The notes: generated by a model from the letters alone, not told the origin. Numbered from the stretch's first letter, positions 9,002-18,257 are shown. The stretch is DNA of 64,000 nucleotides from G016756615 sp035556195 (GCA_035556195.1 DATMFK010000050.1:84194-148193); one strand, 5' to 3'. Made by a program: numbers and translations.

Positions 9002-10558
9002 ATGAAGAACCATCCCGACACCGTCCTCATCATCGACTTCGGCAGCCAGGTCACCCAGCTGATCGCCAGGCGGGTGCGCGAAGCCGGCGTCTATTCCGAA
9101 ATCGTCCCGTTCCAGTCGGCCGAGGAAGCCTTCCACCGTATCAAGCCCAAGGCGGTGATCCTGTCCGGCAGCCCGGCCTCGACCATCGATATCGGCAGCC
9201 CGCGCGCTCCGGACGTCATCTTCCAGTCCGACCTGCCGGTGCTCGGCATCTGCTATGGCGAGCAGACGATGTGCGCGCAGCTCGGCGGCAAAGTGGAATC
9301 GGGGCATCACCGGGAATTCGGCCGCGCCTTCCTCGAGATCGAGGATGAATGCGCCCTGTTCGAGGGCATATGGGCAAAAGGCACGCGCCATCAGGTGTGG
9401 ATGAGCCATGGCGACCGCGTCACCGCGATCCCGCCCGGTTTCCGGATCGTCGGCACGTCGCCCGGCGCGCCATTTGCTGCCATCGCCGACGAGACGCGGA
9501 GATACTATGCCGTTCAGTTCCACCCCGAGGTCGTGCACACGCCCGATGGAGCCAAGCTCCTGGCCAATTTTGTGCATCGCATCGCCGGTATCGCCGGCGA
9601 CTGGACGATGGCTGCCTATCGCGAGCAGGCCGTCGAGGCGATCCGCAAGCAGGTCGGCAAGGGCAAGGTAATCTGCGCCCTCTCGGGCGGGGTCGATTCC
9701 TCTGTCGCCGCGCTGCTCATCCACGAGGCGGTAGGCGACCAGCTCACCTGCATCCTCGTCGACCACGGTCTGATGCGGAAGAACGAGGCGGCCGACGTCG
9801 TGGCCATGTTCCGCGAGCACTACAACCTGCCGCTGATCCTGGTCGACGCTTCCGACCGCTTCATCGGCGCGCTTGAGGGCGAGACCGACCCCGAGAAGAA
9901 GCGCAAGACGATCGGCCGGTTGTTCATCGAGGTGTTCGAGGAGCAGGCCAAGAAGCTCGGCGGAGCCGACTTCCTGGCCCAGGGCACGCTCTATCCCGAT
10001 GTGATCGAAAGCGTCTCCTTTACCGGTGGACCGTCGGTGACCATCAAGTCGCATCACAATGTCGGCGGCCTGCCCGAACGCATGAACATGAAGCTCGTCG
10101 AGCCGCTGCGGGAGCTCTTCAAGGACGAGGTGCGCGCGCTCGGCAAGGAACTCGGCCTGCCCGAGCATTTCATCGGCCGCCATCCCTTCCCGGGACCGGG
10201 GCTCGCCATCCGCTGCCCGGGCGGCGTCACCCGGGAGAAGCTGGAGATCCTGCGCGAGGCTGACGCGATCTATCTCGACGAGATCCGCAAGGCCGGCCTC
10301 TATGATGCGATCTGGCAGGCTTTCGCGGTGCTCTTGCCGGTTCAGACCGTCGGCGTGATGGGCGACGGGCGCACCTATGAATTTGTCTGCGCGTTACGCG
10401 CCGTCACTTCGGTCGACGGCATGACGGCCGACTTCTACCACTACGACATGAATTTCCTCGGCGCCGCCGCAACCCGCATCATCAACGAGGTACGCGGCAT
10501 CAACCGCGTCGTCTACGACGTGACATCGAAGCCGCCGGGAACGATCGAGTGGGAATGA
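9002..10558 (+). CDS. guaA: GMP synthase (glutamine-hydrolysing)
   Basis: Converts XMP to GMP using ATP and glutamine-derived ammonia. The N-terminal class I glutamine amidotransferase domain (about residues 1-195) has its catalytic Cys84 in LGICYGEQ and the His/Glu pair in VQFHPEVVH. The ATP-pyrophosphatase domain has the P-loop LSGGVDSSV. The C-terminal dimerisation domain ends in the usual PPGTIEWE. At 518 residues it is full length. The gene is intact, but its 3' end is the junction with decayed conjugation genes. The 3' end of guaA is a known integration site for genomic islands in many bacteria. Confidence 0.97.
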   Translation: MKNHPDTVLIIDFGSQVTQLIARRVREAGVYSEIVPFQSAEEAFHRIKPKAVILSGSPASTIDIGSPRAPDVIFQSDLPVLGICYGEQTMCAQLGGKVESGHHREFGRAFLEIEDECALFEGIWAKGTRHQVWMSHGDRVTAIPPGFRIVGTSPGAPFAAIADETRRYYAVQFHPEVVHTPDGAKLLANFVHRIAGIAGDWTMAAYREQAVEAIRKQVGKGKVICALSGGVDSSVAALLIHEAVGDQLTCILVDHGLMRKNEAADVVAMFREHYNLPLILVDASDRFIGALEGETDPEKKRKTIGRLFIEVFEEQAKKLGGADFLAQGTLYPDVIESVSFTGGPSVTIKSHHNVGGLPERMNMKLVEPLRELFKDEVRALGKELGLPEHFIGRHPFPGPGLAIRCPGGVTREKLEILREADAIYLDEIRKAGLYDAIWQAFAVLLPVQTVGVMGDGRTYEFVCALRAVTSVDGMTADFYHYDMNFLGAAATRIINEVRGINRVVYDVTSKPPGTIEWE

Positions 10559-10570
10559 TTCAGCCCACTC
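10547..10570. repeat. Inverted repeat spanning the guaA stop codon
   Basis: GAGTGGG (10547-10553) and CCCACTC (10564-10570) form a perfect 7-base inverted repeat with a 10-base spacer that includes the guaA TGA. It could be part of a terminator or the core of a recombinase attachment site. No second copy was noticed by eye elsewhere in the window. Confidence 0.4.
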
Positions 10571-10649
10571 CGAAAGCCGCCGAATTCGCGCTGGATTTCG
10601 ACCTAACACGCTGAATTAAAATATTTTTCCTGCTCTCACCTATCGAAGG

Positions 10650-10988
10650 CTATCGAAGGGCATAGCTTGCGAGTACCGTCACGGTTGACGGTACTCGCTC
10701 CCATTGAACGCAAGCGAGGAAGGCCGGAAGACGCAAATGCGGCCGCCCGACCTCGACGAATTGCGGATCACGCTTGGCGGCCCAGACTGCTGCGAAGTGG
10801 CCGATGGCCCAGAGCGTCAGGCCGACCAGCCACAGGCGGAGGCCAAGTCCCACCGCGCCCGCCAGCGTGCCGATCATGATCGCGATCGAGCGCGGGGCAC
10901 CGCCGAGCAGAATGTGCTCGGTCAGCGCCCGATGCACCGGAACCGAGAAGCCCGGCAGCTCGCCGGCAAGGTCAACGCGGAGCGTCAT
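10650..10988 (-). CDS. trbD: TrbD-like conjugal transfer membrane protein (altered C-terminus)
   Basis: Inner-membrane component (VirB3-like) of a conjugative type IV secretion system. The N-terminal region contains the recognisable GFSVPVHRALTEHILLGGAPRS-type signature (read around residues 13-33), followed by one or two transmembrane segments (MIGTLAGAVGLGLRLWLVGL and LTLWAIGHFAAVWAAK). At 112 residues it is longer than the usual about 90. The last about 17 residues look like read-through into the hairpin at 10669-10698 rather than TrbD. It overlaps trbC by ATGA. trbE and everything normally downstream are missing, so it probably has no working partner. Confidence 0.75.
   Translation of the reverse strand: MTLRVDLAGELPGFSVPVHRALTEHILLGGAPRSIAIMIGTLAGAVGLGLRLWLVGLTLWAIGHFAAVWAAKRDPQFVEVGRPHLRLPAFLACVQWERVPSTVTVLASYALR
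10669..10698. repeat. Perfect 13-base inverted repeat with 4-base loop
   Basis: GCGAGTACCGTCA (10669-10681), loop CGGT, then TGACGGTACTCGC (10686-10698). This very stable hairpin lies inside the last codons of the trbD reading frame, just where similarity to TrbD stops. Directly before it is a tandem near-repeat TATCGAAGGC/TATCGAAGGG (10641-10660). It may terminate transcription for guaA or trb, or mark the scar left when the rest of the trb operon was lost. Confidence 0.55.
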
Positions 10989-11320
10989 CAGACCAGCGCT
11001 CCGCCGCCGAACGAGAAGAACGACAAGAAGAAGCTCGACGCGGCGAAAGCGATCGACAGGCCGAAGACGACCTGGATAAGGCGGCGGAAGCCCCCGCTCG
11101 TGTCATCAAAGGCGAGCGTCAGGCCGGTGACGATGATGATGATCACCGCGATGATCTTGGCGACGGGGCCTTCGATCGACTCCAGAATGGATTGCAGCGG
11201 CGCCTCCCACGGCATGGACGAGCCGGAGGCATGGGCGGCCGGGGCGACCATGAGCGAGAGGAAGGCGAGAGAGGCCGCCGTCGCGATGTGATGGCGAATG
11301 CGCAGGGCCTTGCGGATCAT
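10988..11320 (-). CDS. trbC: TrbC/VirB2-type pilin precursor
   Basis: Major pilin of a conjugative T4SS. The 110-residue reading has a Sec signal peptide (hydrophobic stretch ending VAPAAHASGSS, cleavage expected after AHA). Two hydrophobic segments follow, AKIIAVIIIIVTGLTLAF and a C-terminal one ending FFLSFFSFGGGALV, the standard VirB2/TrbC plan. I place the start at ATG 11320, overlapping the trbB stop by ATGA; a longer upstream reading lacks pilin character. The gene looks intact although the transfer system is not. Confidence 0.82.
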   Translation of the reverse strand: MIRKALRIRHHIATAASLAFLSLMVAPAAHASGSSMPWEAPLQSILESIEGPVAKIIAVIIIIVTGLTLAFDDTSGGFRRLIQVVFGLSIAFAASSFFLSFFSFGGGALV

Positions 11321-12300
11321 GAAGGATCTCCTGTGAGGGGCGGACGAGCGGGGGCGATACGGTAATCGCCGTCGCCGCCGAGACCCTCGACACGCGCAAG
11401 CTCCGCGAGCCGGCGCGAGGCGCCACGGCCCGAGAGGACGGCGACAAGGTCGATGGTCTCGGCGATCAGCGCGCGCGGAACGGTGACGACGGCTTCCTGG
11501 ATGAGCTGCTCGAGGCGGCGCAGCGCGCCGGTCGCGGTGCCGGCGTGGATCGTGCCGACGCCGCCGGGATGTCCGGTGCCCCAGGCTTTCAGCAGATCGA
11601 GCGCCTCGACGCCGCGCACCTCGCCGATCGGGATGCGGTCGGGGCGCAGGCGTAGCGACGAACGCACGAGGTCGGAGAGCGTCGCGACGCCGTCCTTCGT
11701 GCGCATGGCGACCAGGTTCGGCGCGGCGCACTGAAGCTCACGGGTGTCCTCAATCAGGACCACGCGGTCGGAGGTCTTGGACACTTCGGCAAGCAGCGCG
11801 TTGGTGAGCGTCGTCCTACCGGTTGAGGTGCCGCCGGCCACGAGGATGTTGCGGCGATCAGCAACGGCCTGGCGCAAGATCTCGGCCTGCTCGGCTGTCA
11901 TGGTTCCGGCGGCGACGTAGTCGTGCAGCGTGAAGACGGCGACGGCGGGCTTGCGGATCGCGAAGGCCGGCGCCGCCACCACGGGCGGCAGCAGGCCCTC
12001 GAACCGCTCTCCCGTTTCCGGCAGCTCGGCGGAGACGCGCGGGTTGCCGGCATGGACCTCGGCGCCGACATGATGGGCGACCAGGCGCACGATGCGCTCG
12101 CCGTCGGCCGCCGAGAGCCGCTCGCCGGTGTCCGACAGGCCTTCCGAGAGCCGGTCGATCCAGAGACGGCCGTCGGGGTTGAGCATCACCTCGACGACGC
12201 TGGCGTCTGCCAGGAAACCGGCGATGGCAGGACCGAGTGCGGTCCGCAGCATGCGGGCCCCGCGAAGTATCGCCTCAGATTTCTCGGAAGGAGCCGCCAC
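11317..12300 (-). CDS. trbB: TrbB conjugal transfer ATPase with mutated Walker A
   Basis: VirB11-family hexameric secretion ATPase that powers conjugative pilus biogenesis and DNA transfer. The 327 residues cover the family, with an N-terminal domain followed by the RecA-like domain, Asp box LIEDTRELQC and Walker B-region PIGEVRGVEALDLLKAW. The P-loop reads GGTSTGRTTL: Arg162 stands where the invariant Walker A Lys should be (AGG instead of AAG). Loss of this Lys normally abolishes ATP use in this family, so the protein is probably inactive though the frame is open. It heads the trbB-trbC-trbD remnant. Confidence 0.88.
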   Translation of the reverse strand: MAAPSEKSEAILRGARMLRTALGPAIAGFLADASVVEVMLNPDGRLWIDRLSEGLSDTGERLSAADGERIVRLVAHHVGAEVHAGNPRVSAELPETGERFEGLLPPVVAAPAFAIRKPAVAVFTLHDYVAAGTMTAEQAEILRQAVADRRNILVAGGTSTGRTTLTNALLAEVSKTSDRVVLIEDTRELQCAAPNLVAMRTKDGVATLSDLVRSSLRLRPDRIPIGEVRGVEALDLLKAWGTGHPGGVGTIHAGTATGALRRLEQLIQEAVVTVPRALIAETIDLVAVLSGRGASRRLAELARVEGLGGDGDYRIAPARPPLTGDPS

Positions 12301-12759
12301 ATTGTCCCCGTTCTTTGCGGGACCGCGTCAGGCCGTCCCTGGATTGGGGATGATTAAGAGAACTGGAAATCGGCCTTCCGCAACAGGTTGTTTTGCTTGT
12401 CGTGCCGTGGCGTACAAAGACAGGGGATCGGCGGACTCGCCGAATACTTGAGTTGCCGCAATCGCTGCCTATTGCGCGTCCCGCGTGAGGCTATGTCACC
12501 GGCAATAGCGTCGTTAGACGGCCGTGGCCCAACAGCAGGGCGAGGATGAGCGCGGCTAGAGATAAGAGGGCAGAGCTCCGTGGTGTTAGTCCCTCAACGT
12601 GTAACCTTTGACTGATACCTAAATGGACCAGCAGCATGAAGATAGTGGACAGCATTTGCCCGATGAAAGGGATTGTGATTGAGCCACCAGCTTGCGGAAC
12701 AATTTCAATGGTTCTGCGTTTCGGCCGGAAATCCAGGGGATTATTCTTTCGGGGGATTC
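12301..12759. other. Intergenic region upstream of trbB and the hybrid kinase, with a doubtful small ORF
   Basis: 459 bases between two divergent genes. On the minus strand, 12491-12655 could encode a 54-residue hydrophobic peptide (starting MLSTIFMLLVHLGIS, with a segment SLAALILALLLGHG), but no good ribosome binding site or family was recognised, so it is not called as a gene. The kinase start at 12760 is preceded by GGGGGATTC. Base composition is less G/C-biased than in the neighbouring genes. Confidence 0.35.
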
Positions 12760-15357
12760 ATGACCAAGCCAGATGCGTCGCGCGCAATAAGCGCTGACGA
12801 ATGGCGTCAGATTGTAGATAGCGCCGTCGGCACGGCGATCATTACCACTGATCTTGAAGGCCGGGTCACCAGTTGGAGCGAGGGCGCCTCTCGGATGCTG
12901 GGGTGGACCGCCACTGACGTTCTGGGCGAAACGCTGGAGCGCTTGTTCCCTCCCGGAGAGGGCGCCGCAGCGCTCCGACAAGAGATGGACGATGCGCTGA
13001 CCGTCGGCCGTGGTGGCGGAACGGAAGGATGGCGCATCCGCCGCGACGGATCTCAAGTTTGGGCTGTAGGCGAGATGTCGCCGATCCGCGATCAAACTGG
13101 CACGGTGATCGGCTTCACGAAGATTCTGCGGGATCGCACGGAGGAGCGAGAAGCCGAGGAGGCGATTTCGGAGGAACGTCGCGCGCTCGAAATACTCAAT
13201 CGGGCCAGCTCCGCCCTGGCGGCCAAGACCGATCTTCAGGAACTCGTCCAGATCGTGACCGACGCGGGCGTGGAACTCACGGGGGCACAGTTCGGGGCCT
13301 TCTTCTACAATGTCGAGAATGAGGCCGGGGAGAGCTACATGCTCTACACCTTGTCCGGGGTGCCGGCCGAAGCATTCTCCAAATTCCCCATGCCGCGCAA
13401 CACCGCGGTGTTCGCGCCGACTTTCGGGGGTGAAGGTATCGTCCGCTCCGACGATATCACCAAGGACCCGCGTTACGGTCAGAATGCACCGCGCAGGGGC
13501 ATGCCGGAGGGACATCTCCCCGTCCGTAGCTATCTGGCGGTGCCGGTCGTCTCGCGCAGCGGAGAGGTGATCGGCGGGCTGTTCTTCGGGCACGCCGACG
13601 TTGGTGTCTTCGACGACCGTTCGGAGCGGGGCCTGGAAGGCCTGGCAGCCGAGGCAGCCGTGGCAATCGATAACTCGAGGCTGTTCCGGGCCCTCGAACG
13701 CGAACTTGCGCAGCGGCGGAAAGCTGAGAGTGAACTCGCCGACAGCGAAGCTCGCTTGCGACTAGCCACCGAAGCGGCTGAAATCGGCACCTGGGACTAC
13801 GATCCCGCGTCGGATGAGCTTCGATGGGACGTTCGCTGCAAGCAGCTTTTCGGTTTGTCGCCGGAGGCGACAGTCACCTACGAGGGCTCCTTCATCGCGG
13901 GCATTCATCCGGACGACCGTGAGCGCGCGGATGAGGCTGTCCGCCGCGCGATCGATCCCGAGGGTTCGGGGCACTACGACATCGAATATCGCACGATTGG
14001 CATTGAGGACGGAAAGCAGCGGTGGATTGCCGCTAGTGGACGCGCGTTCTTCAATACGGACCAAGGAACGCGATTCGTCGGAACCGTGATCGACATCACC
14101 GAACGGAAGGCGACCGAAGAGCGGCTGCAGCAGCTCAACGACCGTTTGGAAGAGCAGGTGGAAGCCGAGATCGCCAAACGCGGCGAGGCAGAAGAGGCGC
14201 TCCGCCAGGCGCAGAAGATGGAGGCCGTCGGCCAGCTCACGGGCGGTATCGCGCACGACTTCAACAATCTTCTTGCGGGGATCACAGGCAGTCTCGAGAT
14301 CATCGAAAGACGCCTTTCTCAGGGGCGAAGCGATGGCATCGAGCGCTTCATCAGCGCTGCCCAGACGTCCGCTCAGCGCGCCGCAGCGCTGACCCAGCGG
14401 CTGCTTGCCTTCTCCCGTCGCCAGACCCTCGATCCGAAGCCTACCGACGTGAACCGGCTGGTCTTCGGTATGGAGGACCTCATAAGGCGCACCGTCGGCC
14501 CGGCCATTAAGGTTGAGGTCGTTGGCGCCGCGGGCCTCTGGTCGACCAGGATCGACACCGCCCAGCTCGAAAGCGCGCTCCTCAACCTCGCCATCAACGG
14601 TCGCGATGCTATGCCCGAGGGCGGCAAACTGACGATCGAGACTGCGAACAAGTGGCTGGACAATCGCGCCGGACAGGAGCGCGACCTGCCACCGGGCCAA
14701 TATATCTCGGTGTGCGTGACCGACACTGGGACGGGCGTTCCAAAAGACATCGCCGACCGGATCTTCGACCCGTTCTTCACGACCAAGCCAATCGGTCAGG
14801 GCACGGGTCTGGGTCTTTCCATGATCCACGGTTTCGTGCGGCAGTCCGGCGGCCAGATCCGCGTCTACAGCGAGCCTGGGCACGGAACGACGATGTGCCT
14901 CTATCTCCCCCGCTATACGGGCGAGGTTACCGACGATGCCGAGTCATTGGACGCACCGATCCCGGAAATGGGCGCCGGCGAAACCGTGCTCGTGATCGAC
15001 GACGAACCGACCGTTCGCATGCTGATCGTGGAAGTGCTTGAGGAGGCCGGATATGTTGCGCTCGAAGCGGAAGACGGTCCATCTGGACTGAAGATTCTTC
15101 AGTCTGACGTCAGGATCGATCTGCTTATTACGGACGTCGGATTACCGGGGGGCTTGAACGGTCGTCAGGTCGCCGACGCTGCCCGACTCACTCGCCCGGA
15201 CCTGAAGGTGCTGTTCATCACCGGTTTCGCGGAGAACGCCGCTGTCGGAAACGGTCATCTTGAGACGGGCATGGAGGTGATCACCAAACCGTTTGTGATG
15301 ACGGAACTGGCAAACAAGATCACCGACATGATCGAAAATCGGCGCATAGGTGCTTGA
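12760..15357 (+). CDS. Hybrid sensor histidine kinase (PAS-GAF-PAS-HisKA-HATPase-receiver)
   Basis: Soluble hybrid kinase of 865 residues with no transmembrane segment. Domains in order: PAS (about residues 14-130, starting QIVDSAVGTAIITTDLEG), GAF (about 150-320), a second PAS (about 335-450), coiled coil, HisKA with phospho-acceptor His499 in TGGIAHDFNNLLAG, HATPase_c with N-box NLAINGRDAM and G2 box GQGTGLGLSM, and a C-terminal receiver with phospho-Asp792 in LLITDVGLPG. I choose the ATG at 12760 because GGGGGA lies upstream; an in-frame alternative start at 12679 is less likely. It sits on the opposite strand inside the tra/trb remnant, between trbB and copG, and is intact while its neighbours decay. 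Ligand and output are unknown. Confidence 0.9.
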   Translation: MTKPDASRAISADEWRQIVDSAVGTAIITTDLEGRVTSWSEGASRMLGWTATDVLGETLERLFPPGEGAAALRQEMDDALTVGRGGGTEGWRIRRDGSQVWAVGEMSPIRDQTGTVIGFTKILRDRTEEREAEEAISEERRALEILNRASSALAAKTDLQELVQIVTDAGVELTGAQFGAFFYNVENEAGESYMLYTLSGVPAEAFSKFPMPRNTAVFAPTFGGEGIVRSDDITKDPRYGQNAPRRGMPEGHLPVRSYLAVPVVSRSGEVIGGLFFGHADVGVFDDRSERGLEGLAAEAAVAIDNSRLFRALERELAQRRKAESELADSEARLRLATEAAEIGTWDYDPASDELRWDVRCKQLFGLSPEATVTYEGSFIAGIHPDDRERADEAVRRAIDPEGSGHYDIEYRTIGIEDGKQRWIAASGRAFFNTDQGTRFVGTVIDITERKATEERLQQLNDRLEEQVEAEIAKRGEAEEALRQAQKMEAVGQLTGGIAHDFNNLLAGITGSLEIIERRLSQGRSDGIERFISAAQTSAQRAAALTQRLLAFSRRQTLDPKPTDVNRLVFGMEDLIRRTVGPAIKVEVVGAAGLWSTRIDTAQLESALLNLAINGRDAMPEGGKLTIETANKWLDNRAGQERDLPPGQYISVCVTDTGTGVPKDIADRIFDPFFTTKPIGQGTGLGLSMIHGFVRQSGGQIRVYSEPGHGTTMCLYLPRYTGEVTDDAESLDAPIPEMGAGETVLVIDDEPTVRMLIVEVLEEAGYVALEAEDGPSGLKILQSDVRIDLLITDVGLPGGLNGRQVADAARLTRPDLKVLFITGFAENAAVGNGHLETGMEVITKPFVMTELANKITDMIENRRIGA

Positions 15358-15501
15358 TCAACGCTGATTCTCCCGACCCCGCTGGCCGCTATCGGTGGGC
15401 CGCCGAAGGAGCAGAGGTGTCCCCAAGATGCGTCGTCAGATGGTCGGTCGCCGGTTCCCATCTCGCCGGTCCGGCCCTTTATACTTCCTCTGCTGCAACC
15501 T

Positions 15502-15935
15502 TCATTGCGCATCCGGCATGGGGTTGATGTCCTCGGAAATCTCGTGCCGCAGCTTCGGCCCCTTGGCAAGTCTGCGCCCGAGCGCGGCGACGAAGGCGTC
15601 GTAGCGCTCCCCAGCCTGCGCCCGCGCTGCCGCCTGCGCCGGCTTGGGTAGTGGCGGATTAGTGGTCAGCCAGAAGCGCACGAAGACGGCGAGCATCTCG
15701 ACCGAGGTGCCAACGTCGCGCTCCATGCGCGTCATGCGACGGTCGAGCTGATCGAGGCGTTTGGTCGTCGGCGCTTCCTGACGCTCGGCAGCGTCCGGCG
15801 ACAGGAAGGATGCGATCGCCGCTTCGCGATCAGCGAACGCGACTGATCACGCCGCGCCGAATAGGCGGCGAGCGCCTTCATCACCTCGGGTTCGAGATAG
15901 ACCGATAGCCGCTGTTTCTTCGACGGATTGGCCAT
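15502..15935 (-). pseudogene. CopG-type ribbon-helix-helix transfer-region protein, frameshifted
   Basis: A small DNA-binding protein normally found between traG and trbB in rhizobial integrative elements. The start MANPSKKQRLSVYLEPEVM (ATG 15935) is a ribbon-helix-helix N-terminus. The frame then breaks near 15830: the DNA reads ATCGCGAAGCGGCG, where a continuous protein needs one more G (ATCGCGGAAGCGGCG). After the shift the other frame restores a sensible C-terminal half (MTRMERDVGTSVEMLAVFVR, ending EDINPMPDAQ). A one-base deletion has therefore split the gene. Confidence 0.75.
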
Positions 15936-15942
15936 GGGCGCC

Positions 15943-17269
15943 TCACAGCTCCATGCCGGCATTCGGGTCGAGCGAGACCTGACGCGCCGCCCTGCATAAT
16001 CTGGTTGGCGCGGTTGATCCGGGCCGCGTCGTCATCAGCCTCGTCGTCGAAGCCGTCGTCGGACCCGTTCTCGATCGGCGCTTCTTCTCAACCGGCGCGG
16101 CGCGTTCCAGCTCCGATCTGGTTGAGGATGAGCCGGATGAGCGGCTTGGTGCGGGCGATGTCCGACGGCGGCACGACCAGGTAGAGGCTGGTCGGATGCC
16201 GGGCACCAACGATGTCGGCGATGCGCCAGTCGCAGCGGCGCGTCACCTCGGCGACGACGGGATCGCGATAGAGGCCGAGGAACCACATGGCGGTCGAGAG
16301 CACGCCCGGAGCGTTCGTTGTCGGATTTGTTGAGGAGCTCGCGCGCGGCCGACGCGATTACCGGATGCGGCCCGGTCTCCCCGAGATGGGCGGTCTTCAT
16401 CATCGCCGCCAAAGTGGACCCGATCGGGCGCTTCGGATCGCTGAGGAAGGCGGCGACGCCGGCGAGCGTCTTGTCCTCCTCGGCGTAGAGGACATGGAGG
16501 ATCGCGCCGACCAGGAGCGCGTGGCTGGTCTTCTCCCAGTGGTTTCGCTTTTCGAGGCTGCCTTCTGGGTCGACCAGGATGTCGGCGATGTTCTGCACGT
16601 CGCGGACCTCCCACTCGCCGCGGCGCACCTCGAGCAAGGGATTGTAGGCGGCCGACTTCGCGTTGGTCGGATCGAAGAGCAGCACCCGGCCGTGCCGGGC
16701 TCGGAAGCCGGCGGTCAGTGTCCAGTTCTCGCCCTTGATGTCGTGGACGATCGCAGAGCCGGGCCAGGTGAGCAGCGACGGCACGACCAGGCCGACGCCC
16801 TTGCCGGAGCGGGTCGGCGCGAAGCACAGCACATGCTCGGGTCCATCGTGGCGGAGATAGGCGTGGTCAAACTTGGCGAGCACCACTCCGTCCTCGCCGA
16901 GCAGGCCGGCGCCGCGCACCTCCTCATGACGGGCCCAGCGCGCCGAGCCGAAGGTCTCGGCATCCTTTGCCTCCCGTGCCCGCCATACCGACATGCCGAT
17001 GGCGACGGCGATGGACATGAAGCCGCCCGACGCCGCGATATAGGCGCCCTCAACGAAGATCGGCGGCGCATAGGCGTCGTAGAAGTACCACCAGGGAAAG
17101 AAGGACCACGGATAGTAGATCGGCCAATGACCGAGCATGAACGACGGCGGTCCGAGCTGGGCTGGAAGCCGAGCTTGTAGGCCGTCCATTGCGTGGCGGC
17201 CCATGTCGTCAGGAGGACGATGGCGAAGACGGTGAGGATCTGCCCCCAGAGGATACTGGTGGCGGACAT
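15943..17269 (-). pseudogene. traG: TraG/VirD4-type coupling protein, frameshifted and internally deleted
   Basis: Remnant of the conjugative coupling ATPase. Reading starts at 17269 (MSATSILWGQILTVFAIV), shifts frame near 17165, then continues through membrane segments and the P-loop region CFAPTRSGKGVGLVVPSLL to KSDNERSG. It shifts again near 16300 into the reading containing WRIADIVGARHPTSLYLVVP. It stops shortly after LILNQIG (about 16090), and what follows is only the family's C-terminal tail (ending VSLDPNAGMEL, stop at 15943). Roughly 250 residues of the usual about 650, including the second half of the ATPase, are gone. It cannot be functional. Confidence 0.85.
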
Positions 17270-17297
17270 GTCGGAGTCCTTACGCTTGGAATGTTGG

Positions 17298-17958
17298 TCA
17301 CAGGCCGAGCCCCGCTGGCGGCCGAAGCTCCAGTCAACGCCGCCGTAGCTTCGGGCGACCCCGGAGACGTGACGGCCGAGCTGCTTTTCGATTGATGGAG
17401 TCCAGGGCACGAGGCTGAAGCCGAGCCCGTCGTCGATCATGGCGAAGCGGCCGCTCGCGAGGTTCAGCCGCCGCTGATAGGTGCCGGTGACATATTCGCC
17501 GGGCTCCGGCTTGACCTGCGGCCGTCCCGTCTCGGCGGCGATGCATTCGCCGACGGCCTCCAGCTCGCGACGCCGCAGCGTGTCGACCAGGCCGGGCTGG
17601 AAGCTGACGCCGCGCTTCTGGCGTTCGGCGAGGCCCTCGCCGAAAAGATGCTCGGCGCGCCGGTCCATGGCGTCGCGCACTTCGGCGCCGAAGCCGCCGC
17701 CCAGCGCCGTCGGCTCGCGGGCGATATTCTGCCGGTCGAGCCAGGTGGCGCCGGTCACGGTCACTTGCCGCTCGATGTCGAGGTCGGAGCGCACCGCGAT
17801 CGCCACGCGGCGCTGGCCGCGCGCGTCGTCGACTTTCCGAAGCTCCACGATCGAGCCTGGCGCGCTGTCGCCGGCCGCGTCGAGATGGGGCAGCTTGATA
17901 TGGGGGGTGCGGCCGTCGACCCCGTCGGCAAGAAGGGTCCGCCGCTTCTGTTCGAGAC
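17298..17958 (-). pseudogene. 3' remnant of RlxS/TraA-type relaxase (DUF3363 region)
   Basis: C-terminal part of a conjugative relaxase of the RlxS/VirD2-like group that carries DUF3363. Visible family phrases are GGGFGAEVRDAMDRRAEHL and ASGRFAMIDDGLGFSLVPW, and the end VDWSFGRQRG. The catalytic N-terminal domain is absent: an in-frame stop lies at about 17960, and upstream DNA has no relaxase similarity. Near the 3' end one base is missing (GGGGCTCGG for GGGGCCTCGG), so the frame overruns the expected LGL stop at 17298 into the traG leader. Position upstream of traG matches rlxS-traG-copG-trbB order in rhizobial elements. Confidence 0.75.
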
Positions 17959-18257
17959 CCTAGCCTTCGCTCGGGAAGCGTTTTGAGCGCGCAGCGGAGA
18001 AAGCAGATCCTGCCTGAACGTAGGGTGCGAGGCCTCTTGTCATTGCACCAGCATCGCTGGCGATAGGTTTACGTTGCCGCCTTCTTTATTGCCGCTGGAC
18101 GTGAGGTGCAATGCGAAGTCGGATTGCACTCTACTTGCTTTAAGGTTGTGTTTTGGTCACATACTCGTGATCACCAAACCGCAGCGGATGCGCCAGCCAC
18201 GGCATGCCGGCCCCGCAGAACGCCAACGGATAGGGACAACCACAGAAGGAACATTCA
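17959..18257. other. Intergenic region at the edge of the tra remnant
   Basis: 300 bases separating the truncated relaxase from the nuclease-like gene. It is less G/C-rich than the flanks and contains short AT-rich segments (for example around 18140), suitable for a promoter. No ORF, tRNA or long repeat was recognised. The loss of relaxase similarity at about 17958 marks a recombination boundary. Confidence 0.4.

Noticed and set aside
8900..10183. Long minus-strand ORF opposite guaA
   Set aside because: Antisense shadow of a high-GC gene; guaA motifs are unambiguous on the plus strand.
12491..12655. 54-residue hydrophobic minus-strand ORF between trbB and the hybrid kinase
   Set aside because: No ribosome binding site, no family, and third-position composition not clearly coding; kept only as a note on the intergenic region.
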